Shown here: one piece after another, positions 6,983 to 13,704 of the stretch
How positions within the stretch are numbered: the first letter of the stretch is position 1
How the letters are laid out: every line of letters begins with the position of its first letter
Assembly: GCA_002726335.1 (NCBI GenBank)
Contig: PBSR01000105.1
Location: forward strand, 1-17,644
Direction: 5' to 3'
Origin: Gemmatimonadaceae bacterium
GTDB lineage: Bacteria > Latescibacterota > UBA2968 > UBA8231
Length of the DNA: 17,644 nucleotides
Translations under genes and position numbers: made by a program
The notes under the pieces: model-generated
Seen by the model: the letters and a program-made list of their open reading frames with translations, nothing else
Databases searched by the model: none
Told to the model about the DNA's origin: nothing

Positions 6983-8327
6983 GCTGACGTCCTGGATTCA
7001 GGATCTGCGCACCGATGACCAGGGCCGCTTGTGGGTGGCCACACGCAACTACGGTGTGTTCTGCTTCGACGGGACCAACTGGAGCCACTACGATATTCGT
7101 AGTGGGCTGGCAGACAACAATGTCAACGGCCTGCTCGTGTCCGCGGACGGAACGATCTGGGCTGATACTCCGCGTGGCATCAGCCGTTTTGACGGCCGTT
7201 CGTGGATGAGTGGCGCCTTGCCCGATGCCTTTCGCTCATCGGGGTACCGCGGCGCCCTGCGACAGTCTCCGGACGGTGCCGTGTGGTTCAGCGAGAAAGG
7301 TCGAGCCAGCCGCTACTTTCCCGACACCGAAGCCCCCGAAACTCGCATCGTTCTCGGTTTGCAGAAGGTTTCACAACCAGGAAATGCCCTCATCTCCTGG
7401 TCCGGTGCCGACCCGTGGAATGCCACCCTGCCGTCAGCACTGCACTACTCCTACCGCCTGGATGACGGCCAGTGGTCATCCTACACGACGGGCCAGAGCC
7501 ACGTATTTCTTGCCGTACCGAGTGGTTCCCACGCCGTCGAAGTGAAAGCACGCGACCTCGACTTCAACGAGGACCCCACACCTGCCAGGTTTCGTTTCGA
7601 CGTCCTCCCCCCCGTGTGGCTGCAGGGCTGGTTCGGGATTCTCATGCTCTTCCTCGTCCTGGCGATGGTCGTTTCAATCCTCACCGCTCATCGTGCCATG
7701 GTGCGCCGGCAGGAGCGAGACCATGCGTTGACCCAGCGCAACCGGGCTCTGGAGGTGGCGTCGCGCGCCAAGAGCAATTTCCTGGCGAGCATGTCGCATG
7801 AGCTGCGCACCCCATTGAACTCGGTAATCGGCTTCACCGAGCTTCTGCGCACCAGCCGCGCCGCCAATCTGGAAAAACGTCAACAGCGCAATCTGTCCAC
7901 CATCCACCGCAACGCCATTCACCTTCTTGGTCTGATCGATCAGTTGCTGGATCTGTCAAAGATCGAAGCCGAGCGCCTGGAGGTGACACCCGTGAGCTTC
8001 GATCTCAAGGAGTTGGTGGAAGACTCCCTGTTGATGGTGGAGCCCCTGAGGCACGGCAAGCCCGTATATCTGCGTTCTCACATCCCTGCCGCATTGCCTG
8101 AGGTCAACACCGACCGCGCGAAGGTCGGACAAGTTCTGCTCAATTTGCTTAGCAATGCCGTCAAGTTTACCGATGAAGGTGAAGTCAGACTCTCGGTGAT
8201 CTGCAGCGGCGATCGCATGCAGTTGGTCGTGACCGATACCGGGATCGGCATTCCAGATGAACAGCTGGAGACGATCTTCGAAGCCTTCAGTCAGGAGCGT
8301 CACATCCCCCACCTCGTCGAGAAATAG
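6777..8327 (+). CDS. Sensor-kinase piece 3: last blades, Y_Y_Y, TM helix, HisKA and truncated HATPase
   Basis: From 6777 the third frame carries on as LWLGGLSVSTERGEHGGV and further blades to about 7320. A Y_Y_Y domain (about 7340-7610) and a transmembrane helix (WFGILMLFLVLAMVVSIL) follow. HisKA comes next, with SMSHELRTPLN, then HATPase_c with the N-box LNLLSNAVKFT, the G1 box DTGIGIP and IFEAFSQE. The sequence then changes to nine unrelated residues and a TAG at 8325. The missing G2 box should abolish ATP-lid function, so the kinase is unlikely to be active. The frame is technically open back to 6324, but the sequence before 6777 is out of frame with the real gene. Confidence 0.62.
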   Translation: MWLGGLSVSTERGEHGGVLRYADGEWEHLLLPVDNLYAITQVPDGRIWMGPPLRNYDGTKWETISQPRELTSWIQDLRTDDQGRLWVATRNYGVFCFDGTNWSHYDIRSGLADNNVNGLLVSADGTIWADTPRGISRFDGRSWMSGALPDAFRSSGYRGALRQSPDGAVWFSEKGRASRYFPDTEAPETRIVLGLQKVSQPGNALISWSGADPWNATLPSALHYSYRLDDGQWSSYTTGQSHVFLAVPSGSHAVEVKARDLDFNEDPTPARFRFDVLPPVWLQGWFGILMLFLVLAMVVSILTAHRAMVRRQERDHALTQRNRALEVASRAKSNFLASMSHELRTPLNSVIGFTELLRTSRAANLEKRQQRNLSTIHRNAIHLLGLIDQLLDLSKIEAERLEVTPVSFDLKELVEDSLLMVEPLRHGKPVYLRSHIPAALPEVNTDRAKVGQVLLNLLSNAVKFTDEGEVRLSVICSGDRMQLVVTDTGIGIPDEQLETIFEAFSQERHIPHLVEK

Positions 8328-8767
8328 CACGCCATGGCCACGCGGTGGGTCACCTGCGGCTCCTCGGACAGAGCCAATCCCATCCAGCGCGCCTCTGTGT
8401 CAGCACGAAGATGGCGCATGACCCGGGTGCCGACTGCGATCCCGAGACCGGACATGACGGCAGCGGCCACCTGACGGGCCGTCATGCCCCGCAGCGTCTC
8501 GTCGGTGACTCCGGCGTCATCCTTCTGCATCATCGTGCGCAGTACCGCGGCCGCTTCTGCGGAATGATGCCACAGGTATGCGTGGGTGCTGTCGGCTTTG
8601 ATTCCATCCGGGAGGGGCTCGTCCTGAACTGCGGTCTGTGGCGCGGGAATGGCATGGCTCTGCTTGGCAGCAGCTGGCTCCTGCGGAGTAGCCACGGTCG
8701 GTATGACGGGGATCTCGGGTTCCGTTGTCGGCCACGCGAAAGGCTTGACGTCCTTCTTCGGTTTCAT
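8300..8767 (-). pseudogene. FliG-like N-terminal fragment (3'-truncated flagellar switch gene)
   Basis: 155 codons. A Pro/Ala-rich linker (residues 1-55) precedes a helical segment AYLWHHSAEAAAVLRTMM, which resembles the FliF C-terminal tail. Residues 95-149 (TARQVAAAVMSGLGIAVGTRVMRHL, then VTHRVAMACYF at the end) resemble the FliG N-terminal domain that binds FliF at the MS-ring. FliG should continue with middle and torque-generating C-terminal domains; here the frame ends six residues later, exactly where the truncated kinase gene meets it from the other side. The ATG overlaps the stop of the FliN-like gene by 4 bp (ATGA), so it was the third gene of a switch operon. The FliG assignment is moderate; the truncation is inferred from family length. 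Confidence 0.5.
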
Positions 8768-9006
8768 GCTGGCGCCTCCCGGTCGATCAATCGGGTAATC
8801 CGGACCGCCATCAGGTCTGAGACGACGACGATCTCACCCTCGCCGAAGACCCGGCCGTTGACCATGATGTCGAAGGCTTCACCGGCAAGTTTGTCGAAGT
8901 CGATGGTGTCCTGTTCCTTCAGACCCCGCACGTCATCGATACTCACCTCCTTGCGCCCCAGCTCGACACAGATGTCCACGAACACGTTTTCCAGGTTGAC
9001 TTCCAT
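8764..9006 (-). CDS. Short FliN/SpoA-domain switch protein
   Basis: These 80 residues are almost entirely one SpoA (FliM/FliN C-terminal) domain: VFVDICVELGRKEVSIDDV, then IDFDKLAGEAFDIMVNGRVFGEGEIVVV and VRITRLI. FliN-type domains form the C-ring base that binds CheY-P and the export ATPase complex. It is shorter than a typical 110-140 residue FliN, having lost the N-terminal extension, but the domain itself looks intact. ATG 9006 lies three bases after the stop of the amber-interrupted FliN-like gene, and its own stop overlaps the FliG-like start. With both neighbours broken its function is doubtful. Type III secretion SctQ-like SpoA proteins are the alternative family. Confidence 0.75.
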   Translation of the reverse strand: MEVNLENVFVDICVELGRKEVSIDDVRGLKEQDTIDFDKLAGEAFDIMVNGRVFGEGEIVVVSDLMAVRITRLIDREAPA

Positions 9007-9009
9007 GGC

Positions 9010-9345
9010 TCAACCCTCCGGCCTGGAGACGACCTCGATGATGCGGACCCCGAAGTTCTCGGCGACGGTCACGACCTCGCCGCGGGCGAACAGTTCGCCA
9101 TTCAGCATGATCTCGACGGGTTCGCCGACATTCTTGTCGAGCTCGATCAGGGACTGGTCGCCCTACTCCATGACATTACCGATCGTGTCGCGCGTACGTC
9201 CCAGTTCGGCCGTCATCGTCAGGCGGACGCCGCCGATGGCTTCGGCGTTGTCCTGCTTGGCCTTCGCAGGTGCGGGAGCGGCTTTCTTCGGAACCGCCTT
9301 CCGGGCCTGCGCCTTCTTCGCCGTAGCGGCCTTCTTCTTGGCCAT
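9010..9345 (-). pseudogene. FliN-like switch protein interrupted by an amber codon
   Basis: The frame starts at ATG 9345 with a Lys/Ala/Pro-rich tail (MAKKKAATAKKAQARK) and then the SpoA domain GGVRLTMTAELGRTRDTIGNVME. A TAG at 9165-9163 follows. In the same frame the domain continues unbroken as [20 protein letters not shown] and [20 protein letters not shown], ending at a TGA at 9012-9010. FliN homologues have a hydrophobic residue, often Leu, at the interrupted position, so a TTG to TAG change is the simplest explanation. Without the stop the protein would be 111 residues, normal for FliN. The promoter at 9396-9424 serves it, and the short FliN-like gene follows at once. Confidence 0.75.
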
Positions 9346-9395
9346 CTCTCGTCTCTCCCGAATGGTGGTGAGTCGTTGCGTTGCTGATGTACGGT

Positions 9396-9424
9396 ATTAT
9401 AGCGAATTCACGGCGCCAGTTCAT
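9396..9424 (-). promoter_or_regulatory. Promoter of the flagellar-switch remnant operon
   Basis: Minus strand: -35 ATGAAC (9424-9419), a 17-base spacer and a perfect -10 TATAAT (9401-9396). The -35 lies inside the last codons of the lyase gene. It has the same layout as the promoter at 4466-4494. The predicted start near 9389 leaves about 43 bases of leader before the FliN-like ATG. Confidence 0.55.
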
Positions 9425-10568
9425 GATACAGCAGATGCGTGCGTTCAGCGGCCTCATCCTCGAGACCGGGAAGCCGGGAGATACGCCCGGCGAAGACCGG
9501 ATCCTGGAAGCGCTGTGAGGCCCTCCTCAGCACGGGCAGCCACCAGGCCGGATCGAAGGGGTCGATCTGTGGCCGGGTCCAGGCGCTGTCGATAGCATTC
9601 TCCACGAGCCACTGGAGCGCCCCCCGCAACGATCTGGCGCCGTCACCCTCGTGCCGCCAGAGATCGACGCCACAGTGGGCGCACAGATCGGCAAGGTCGA
9701 ACAGGCCGGTCAGATTCATCACCGAATAGCCGAGAGACCTGGTTCTGGCCAGTTCGAGAGGCTGAGTGCCATCGGGCTCGATCTGGCTCTCCAGCCGCCG
9801 GGTTGCCCTGTCGGCCACATCTTGCGCCACGTCCCGCCGGCCGGTGGACAGTGCCAGGGAGAGCACCTGGACGTCGTACCAGGTCCCGTGATTGTTGGGC
9901 TGCCCCTTCTCCTCGAGCCCATATGCGCTGCCGGTCAGCCACTCGAGAAACTGCGACATCCAGTCTGTCAGCAGACGCTGGTCGCTGTCGGTCCAGGCCG
10001 TCGACTCCCCCAGCAGGCTCACGGAGTCAACGAGGAAGCCGATCTGCGCCGTGTCGATGATGCCGATGCCACGCCCGTCGCAACGCCCTGGAATGCCCTG
10101 GGCATATTGCAGGTGCGGGTTCATGCGTGTCTGGGGATCGAGGAACCAGGTGCGCAACAACAGCCCGGCGCACTCGGCGAAATCCTCGTGATCGGTGAAG
10201 TAGTAGGCCGCTGAGAGTGTGTTGACGGCACTCATCATCGCTGCCAGGGCATGCCGATCGTGGACTTCGCGATCGGGATTGGCCTCGCCGTCGCGGCGCA
10301 CCCAGGGCAAGCCGTCTTCGGTGTCGGGGTCCGGCCACCAGTAGGGCCCCTGACTCAGGTAGTCATGCGCGTCGCCGCTGGGCGGCAGGCAGGTCTTGCT
10401 GACAACGCTGAAAGGTCCCACGGCACGGGCGGCCCCGGCATCCTGCAACAGCCGCTGGTCAGCCGCCGCCAGGTCGGGATCACCATCGTATACGAGCCCG
10501 CGCGCCGCCTGCAGCGACGCCCGGTCGAGTTGGAAGACCCGGGGGAGCCCTGAAGCACCGTCGGTCAT
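9408..10568 (-). CDS. Alginate-lyase-family (PF05426-type) polysaccharide lyase-like protein
   Basis: 386 residues matching the alpha/alpha-barrel alginate lyase domain family (PL5/PL38-like), which cleave uronic-acid polymers by beta-elimination. Visible blocks are LPPSGDAHDYLSQGPYWWPD (61-80), NPHLQYAQGIPGRCDGRGIG (150-169), the hallmark NNHGTWYDVQ (N225, N226, H227, Y231) and TRSLGYSVMNL (R277, Y281). N, H, Y and R in these blocks are the substrate and catalytic residues in the family. No signal peptide is seen at the chosen ATG (10568), so the enzyme looks cytoplasmic, which would fit action on imported oligosaccharides. The start overlaps the isomerase stop as ATGA, and the ribosome-binding site is weak. 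Substrate (alginate, glucuronan or other) is not determinable from sequence alone. Confidence 0.85.
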   Translation of the reverse strand: MTDGASGLPRVFQLDRASLQAARGLVYDGDPDLAAADQRLLQDAGAARAVGPFSVVSKTCLPPSGDAHDYLSQGPYWWPDPDTEDGLPWVRRDGEANPDREVHDRHALAAMMSAVNTLSAAYYFTDHEDFAECAGLLLRTWFLDPQTRMNPHLQYAQGIPGRCDGRGIGIIDTAQIGFLVDSVSLLGESTAWTDSDQRLLTDWMSQFLEWLTGSAYGLEEKGQPNNHGTWYDVQVLSLALSTGRRDVAQDVADRATRRLESQIEPDGTQPLELARTRSLGYSVMNLTGLFDLADLCAHCGVDLWRHEGDGARSLRGALQWLVENAIDSAWTRPQIDPFDPAWWLPVLRRASQRFQDPVFAGRISRLPGLEDEAAERTHLLYHELAP

Positions 10569-11455
10569 CGGCCCCCGGCGTACCCGTCTGCGGGTGGTGT
10601 CCAGTTTTTCAGATGCTTCTTGAAGGATCGGCCCAGGTGCTTCTTGATCGTCTTCACATCCTTGAAACGATCGCCGAAGACGGACAGCATGTAGCCGCCG
10701 GCGATCTGCTCCGGGCAGGCGAATATCTCCCGCCCCGGCCCCGCCTTCTGCAGCCAGTTGGCCAGCGCTTGATCGGCAAACTCCATGAAGTCGAGAAACT
10801 CAGGCGTCACCTTGACGCCTCGTCCGAGGGCCGGCACCTGGGCATGATGGCCGTTGAACGGGCGGAAGTGGAACTGGTTGGACAGCTGCATGAGGTCGGT
10901 TCGTACAGCAAGACGGTCCCAGTACGGTGGCGACAGGTGCTTGACCACAGCAGGATGGGAGAAATCCCAGGTCATCTTGAGGGGCCGGCCTTCCGCCTGC
11001 TCGAAGCCCTCGGCCAGGGCGTAGGTCTTTTCCGGTGTTTCGGTGCACGTGTCGCGGTGCACCTCGATGGACACGTCCAGCTCGATCTTGTCAGCAAATG
11101 CCATGACCTCCCGGGCCCTGGTCACGGCCGTCTCTGTATCCGTATCGTGATCCAGCATCTGCACGTTCACGCAGCGCGCGCCGTGTTCCTTGCAGGCCGT
11201 CAGCTTCGGCTCGACATCCTCCGGACCGCCCATGTCGGTGGTGCAGGCGAAGATCAGCCCGGAGTCCTGCACCTGTTGGGGCGTCAGCATGTGCACCCGT
11301 CCGAGAAACCCGTCGAAACCCGCCTTGCGGATCCGCTTCAGCTTCTGCGGCACCGACCACTCCCCCTTCTTGCCGCCGTATCCACCCAGAGTGCCGAGGC
11401 TGCACAGGTGCCTGATGCGGGGTTTCTTCACCTTCTCCTTCTTGCTCTTGGCCAT
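10565..11455 (-). CDS. TIM-barrel sugar-phosphate isomerase/epimerase-like protein (xylose isomerase-like)
   Basis: 296 residues from ATG 11455, preceded by GGAGG with nine bases of spacing. A 46-codon in-frame extension upstream runs through the leader and has no family character. The fold is suggested by strand-like motifs in order: GFDGFLGRVHMLTP, CVNVQMLDHD, VSIEVHRDT (E131, H133), MTWDFSHPAVV (D164, H167), QFHFRPFNGHH (H196) and IFACPEQ (E249). Together these supply the Glu/Asp/His/Glu metal set of AP-endonuclease-2-type isomerases and epimerases. A Lys-rich N-terminus (MAKSKKEKVKKPR) precedes the barrel. It overlaps the lyase gene by 4 bp, so the two are one operon, plausibly for uronic acid or derived keto-sugar use. 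The exact reaction is unknown. Confidence 0.75.
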   Translation of the reverse strand: MAKSKKEKVKKPRIRHLCSLGTLGGYGGKKGEWSVPQKLKRIRKAGFDGFLGRVHMLTPQQVQDSGLIFACTTDMGGPEDVEPKLTACKEHGARCVNVQMLDHDTDTETAVTRAREVMAFADKIELDVSIEVHRDTCTETPEKTYALAEGFEQAEGRPLKMTWDFSHPAVVKHLSPPYWDRLAVRTDLMQLSNQFHFRPFNGHHAQVPALGRGVKVTPEFLDFMEFADQALANWLQKAGPGREIFACPEQIAGGYMLSVFGDRFKDVKTIKKHLGRSFKKHLKNWTPPADGYAGGR

Positions 11456-11614
11456 CTGAACCCACCTCCAGGGGTCATATTGGTCACGCGAGCAATTATG
11501 CTGGACGCGGTCAAGGTAGCAGTGGTGGCCGAGCGCGACAAGGTGGCTTGACGCAGCCCCCTGCGCCCCTAGCTTTCGCCCTCTACATAGCACCGATCAC
11601 CCGGAGAATTGCCG
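11456..11614. promoter_or_regulatory. Divergent intergenic region between the isomerase–lyase operon and the mrp operon
   Basis: About 160 bp without a gene. On the plus strand TTGACG (11548-11553), 17 bases and AGCTTT (11571-11576) form a weak candidate mrp promoter, about 38 bases before mrpE. GGAG at 11603-11606 is the mrpE ribosome-binding site. On the minus strand the GGAGG for the isomerase lies here, with a TTGACC element further upstream but no matching -10 at a normal distance. No ion-responsive RNA element was recognised. Confidence 0.35.
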
Positions 11615-12109
11615 TTGGTTCGTACAGTGATCCTGGGAGTTGTGACCTTTGCTGTCTGGCTCCTCTGGTCCGGTATCTACGAGCCGCTGATCCTCGGTCT
11701 CGGGGTCGTCTCCTGCCTTCTCGTCGTGCTCATCTGTCGTCCGATGAACCTGTTCGATGAAGAGGGAGTCCCGTTCCATATAGCCATCGGGCTGATCACC
11801 TACATCCCCTGGCTGACCCTCGCCATCGTCAAGTCCAACATCGACGTGGCCCTGCGTATCCTGAATCCCAGGTTGCCGATCTCGCCGCGTCTGATCCGGG
11901 CCAGGGCCGGCCAGCAGTCAGAGCTCGGACGAGTCGTCTACGCCAATTCCATCACCCTCACCCCCGGTACGGTGACCTGCCAGGTCGACGGTGATGAATT
12001 CGTCGTTCATGCCCTCACGCGGGAGGCGGCGGACGAAGTCACGGAGGGGGCGATGGACAGACGCGTATCGGATCTCGAGGGCGCCCCCAAGACGAGTGGT
12101 CAGTCCTGA
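11615..12109 (+). CDS. mrpE: Mrp antiporter subunit MrpE (MnhE; MbhA equivalent)
   Basis: A 164-residue inner-membrane subunit of multisubunit Na+/H+ antiporters, needed for complex assembly and full activity. N-terminal helices (TVILGVVTFAVWLLWSG, LILGLGVVSCLLVVLI) are followed by YIPWLTLAIVKSNIDVALRILNP. Then comes the MrpE signature region YANSITLTPGTVTCQVDGDE with a cytoplasmic tail, and the length matches the family. Of two TTG codons, 11615 is preferred because GGAG lies eight bases upstream; TTG 11609 would be only two bases from it. It heads the operon, with mrpF starting two bases after its stop. Confidence 0.93.
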   Translation: MVRTVILGVVTFAVWLLWSGIYEPLILGLGVVSCLLVVLICRPMNLFDEEGVPFHIAIGLITYIPWLTLAIVKSNIDVALRILNPRLPISPRLIRARAGQQSELGRVVYANSITLTPGTVTCQVDGDEFVVHALTREAADEVTEGAMDRRVSDLEGAPKTSGQS

Positions 12110-12111
12110 CG

Positions 12112-12387
12112 ATGTTCGCCGCCACCATGGCCGCCGTGCTGTTCACGATGGTGTTGGCCCTGGCCCGCGCCGTTCTCGGCCCCACCGTGTACGACCGCAT
12201 TCTCGGGGTGAACATGGCAGGCACCAAGACGGTGCTGCTCATCGCCGTCCTCGGCTTTCTCAGCGGCCGGCCGGAGTTCCTCGATCTGGCCCTGATCTAT
12301 GTCTTCCTCAACTTCATTACCACCATCGCCATCCTGAAATTCGTCCAGTACAGGAACTTCGGCAGCAGCGGCCTGAGTGACAGCTGA
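12112..12387 (+). CDS. mrpF: Mrp antiporter subunit MrpF (MbhB equivalent)
   Basis: A 91-residue small membrane subunit with three predicted helices. It contains ALARAVLGPTVYDRILGVNM, the typical MrpF loop, and EFLDLALIYVFLNFITTIAI, whose buried Asp is conserved in the family. Its TGA shares one base with the mrpG ATG (TGATG), so translation is coupled. In the MBH structure the equivalent subunit packs with the E/G/B group that forms the Na+-handling half of the membrane arm. Confidence 0.94.
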   Translation: MFAATMAAVLFTMVLALARAVLGPTVYDRILGVNMAGTKTVLLIAVLGFLSGRPEFLDLALIYVFLNFITTIAILKFVQYRNFGSSGLSDS

Positions 12388-12734
12388 TGGCGCCTGTCGA
12401 CATCGCCTCGTGGATCCTGTTGATGGGGGGCGCCGTCTTCTGCGTCATCGGCGGCATCGGGCTGCACCGGCTGCCCGACTTCTTCAGCCGCATGCACGGC
12501 GCCGGCATCACGGATACACTTGGTGCCGGACTGATCATCTTCGGCCTGGTGCTGCAGGCGGGGCTGACCTTGATCGCGGTCAAACTGCTGTTCATCCTCG
12601 GGTTGTTGTGGCTCACGAGCCCCACCTCGACCCACGCCATCGCCAGGGCGGCGCTGGCCTCGGGGCTGGAGCCGTTCACAGGTTTACAAGCTGACAGCTC
12701 CGGCAGTGCCGACGACGAGAGTTCGGCGGCATGA
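12387..12734 (+). CDS. mrpG: Mrp antiporter subunit MrpG (MbhC equivalent)
   Basis: 115 residues with three helices. The MrpG signature IGGIGLHRLPDFFSRMHGAG sits at residues 21-40, followed by GAGLIIFGLVLQAG and LFILGLLWLTSPTSTHAIARAA. An Asp/Ser-rich C-terminal tail follows. The stop overlaps the next gene's ATG by 4 bp. Length and motifs are ordinary for the family. Confidence 0.95.
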   Translation: MAPVDIASWILLMGGAVFCVIGGIGLHRLPDFFSRMHGAGITDTLGAGLIIFGLVLQAGLTLIAVKLLFILGLLWLTSPTSTHAIARAALASGLEPFTGLQADSSGSADDESSAA

Positions 12735-13282
12735 TCGAACTCATCGACTTGTCGCTGTTGCTGTTCCTCGCCGTGATCGCCGTCACCGTCGCCCGGCTGC
12801 ACAACCTGTTCGCCGTGGTCCTGGTCATGGGTTTCTACAGCTTGGTGTGTGCCGCTCTGTTCACCGTACTCGACGCGGTGGACGTAGCCTTCACCGAGGC
12901 GGCCGTGGGTGCCGGCATCTCCACCGTCGTCATGCTGGGCACCCTGCTGTTGACCACGTCGGAGGAGAAACCTCAGCCCTTCCGGGTCGTCCCCCTCGTG
13001 GTGGTCCTGGTCACCGGCGCCATGCTGATCTTTGCCACCCTCGACATGCCGCACTACGGCGACCCCGAGGCGCCCATCCACCAGCATGTAGCCCCCCGCT
13101 ATATCCAGGACTCCAGACGTGAGGTCGGCGTGCCCAACATCGTCACCTCCGTGCTGGCCAGTTACCGGGGCTTCGACACTCTGGGTGAGACCACCGTCAT
13201 CTTTGCCGCCGGCATCGGTGTGCTGTTGATGATCGGTCAGGCCCTGCGCTTCAGGGACAGCGGCAAGGACGGTGACGCATGA
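12731..13282 (+). CDS. Stand-alone MrpA C-terminal module: fused MbhD (DUF4040) + MbhE-like subunit
   Basis: 183 residues. The first half (NLFAVVLVMGFYSLVCAALF, then DVAFTEAAVGAGISTVVML) is the DUF4040/MbhD domain, which carries the Glu-containing helix TEAAVG of the proton or Na+ path. The second half (PNIVTSVLASYRGFDTLGET, then a C-terminal helix) is the MbhE domain. In classical mrpA both are the C-terminal end of one large protein; here they stand alone between mrpG and mrpB, as in archaeal MBH/MBX operons but fused into one chain. ATGA overlaps link it to both neighbours. The large NuoL-like N-terminal part of MrpA is not attached. Confidence 0.9.
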   Translation: MIELIDLSLLLFLAVIAVTVARLHNLFAVVLVMGFYSLVCAALFTVLDAVDVAFTEAAVGAGISTVVMLGTLLLTTSEEKPQPFRVVPLVVVLVTGAMLIFATLDMPHYGDPEAPIHQHVAPRYIQDSRREVGVPNIVTSVLASYRGFDTLGETTVIFAAGIGVLLMIGQALRFRDSGKDGDA

Positions 13283-13704
13283 GTCACCATATCATCCTGC
13301 GCGTCATCACCAAGCTGTTCATTCCCTTCATCCTGCTCTTCGCCCTCTACGTTCAGTTCCATGGCGATTTCGGCCCCGGGGGGGGCTTCCAGGCGGGTGT
13401 CATCTTTGCCGCCGCCTTCGTGCTCTACGGTCTTGTCTTCGGTGTTGAGGCCGCCAAGCGGATCGCTCATCCCTCTCTGCTGCAGTGGGCCGTTGCTGTG
13501 GGCCTGCTCCTCTACGCCGGCACGGGTGCGGCTGGCATTCTGCTGGGTGGCAACTTCCTCGACTATGGTGTTCTCGACAGCCACGACCCGGTTCACGGGC
13601 AGCATCTCGGCATTCTCCTCGTCGAGCTGGGCGTCGGTATGACCGTCGCCTCGGTGATGATCACGACGTTTCTCTGCTTCGCCGGACGCCAACCCTCACC
13701 ATGA
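13279..13704 (+). CDS. mrpB: Mrp antiporter subunit MrpB (MnhB; MbhF equivalent)
   Basis: 141 residues with about four helices and the family hallmark HGDFGPGGGFQAGVIFAAAF. It then shows LLLYAGTGAAGILLGGNFLDYG and HGQHLGILLVELGVGMTVAS, both typical of MnhB. A Glu/His set in the last helix lies near the putative ion path. It starts inside the stop of the MbhD/E-like gene, and its own TGA overlaps the mrpC ATG (both 4 bp). Confidence 0.95.
   Translation: MSHHIILRVITKLFIPFILLFALYVQFHGDFGPGGGFQAGVIFAAAFVLYGLVFGVEAAKRIAHPSLLQWAVAVGLLLYAGTGAAGILLGGNFLDYGVLDSHDPVHGQHLGILLVELGVGMTVASVMITTFLCFAGRQPSP

Larger units (their letters stand above)
5063..8327 (+). pseudogene. Disrupted propeller–PDZ–propeller–YYY–histidine kinase (reg_prop sensor kinase)
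   Basis: Three adjacent reading frames reconstruct one membrane sensor of about 1,080 residues. The order is an N-terminal hydrophobic signal segment, propeller blades, a PDZ-like domain, more blades (GRIWMA, DGIVWLI, DGSLWIGG, DGALWFAG, GRLWVAT, DGTIWAD, DGAVWFS), a Y_Y_Y Ig-like domain, one membrane helix, HisKA (phosphoacceptor His codon 7797-7799 in SMSHELRTPLN) and HATPase_c. Three lesions break it. An in-frame TGA lies at 5900-5902, an extra base near 6774-6778 shifts frame, and the gene is cut after the HATPase F-box (IFEAFSQE), losing the G2 box (GTGLGL type). Family members sense periplasmic ligands, often polysaccharide fragments, and may carry a receiver and HTH domain beyond the kinase; none remains here. 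Whether the lesions are biological or assembly errors cannot be decided from this sequence. Confidence 0.8.

Noticed and set aside
8300..8330. Natural convergent overlap of two complete genes
   Set aside because: Both proteins stop in the middle of well-known domains (no HATPase G2 box, no FliG middle or C-terminal domain), so truncation is more likely than normal ends.
10613..11551. Long plus-strand open frame (312 codons) opposite the isomerase gene
   Set aside because: It is an antisense shadow of a well-supported TIM-barrel gene; it has no family motifs, and such frames are common in high-GC DNA.
11456..11593. N-terminal extension of the isomerase-like protein
   Set aside because: It runs through the leader and over the GGAGG of the internal ATG; no family similarity.
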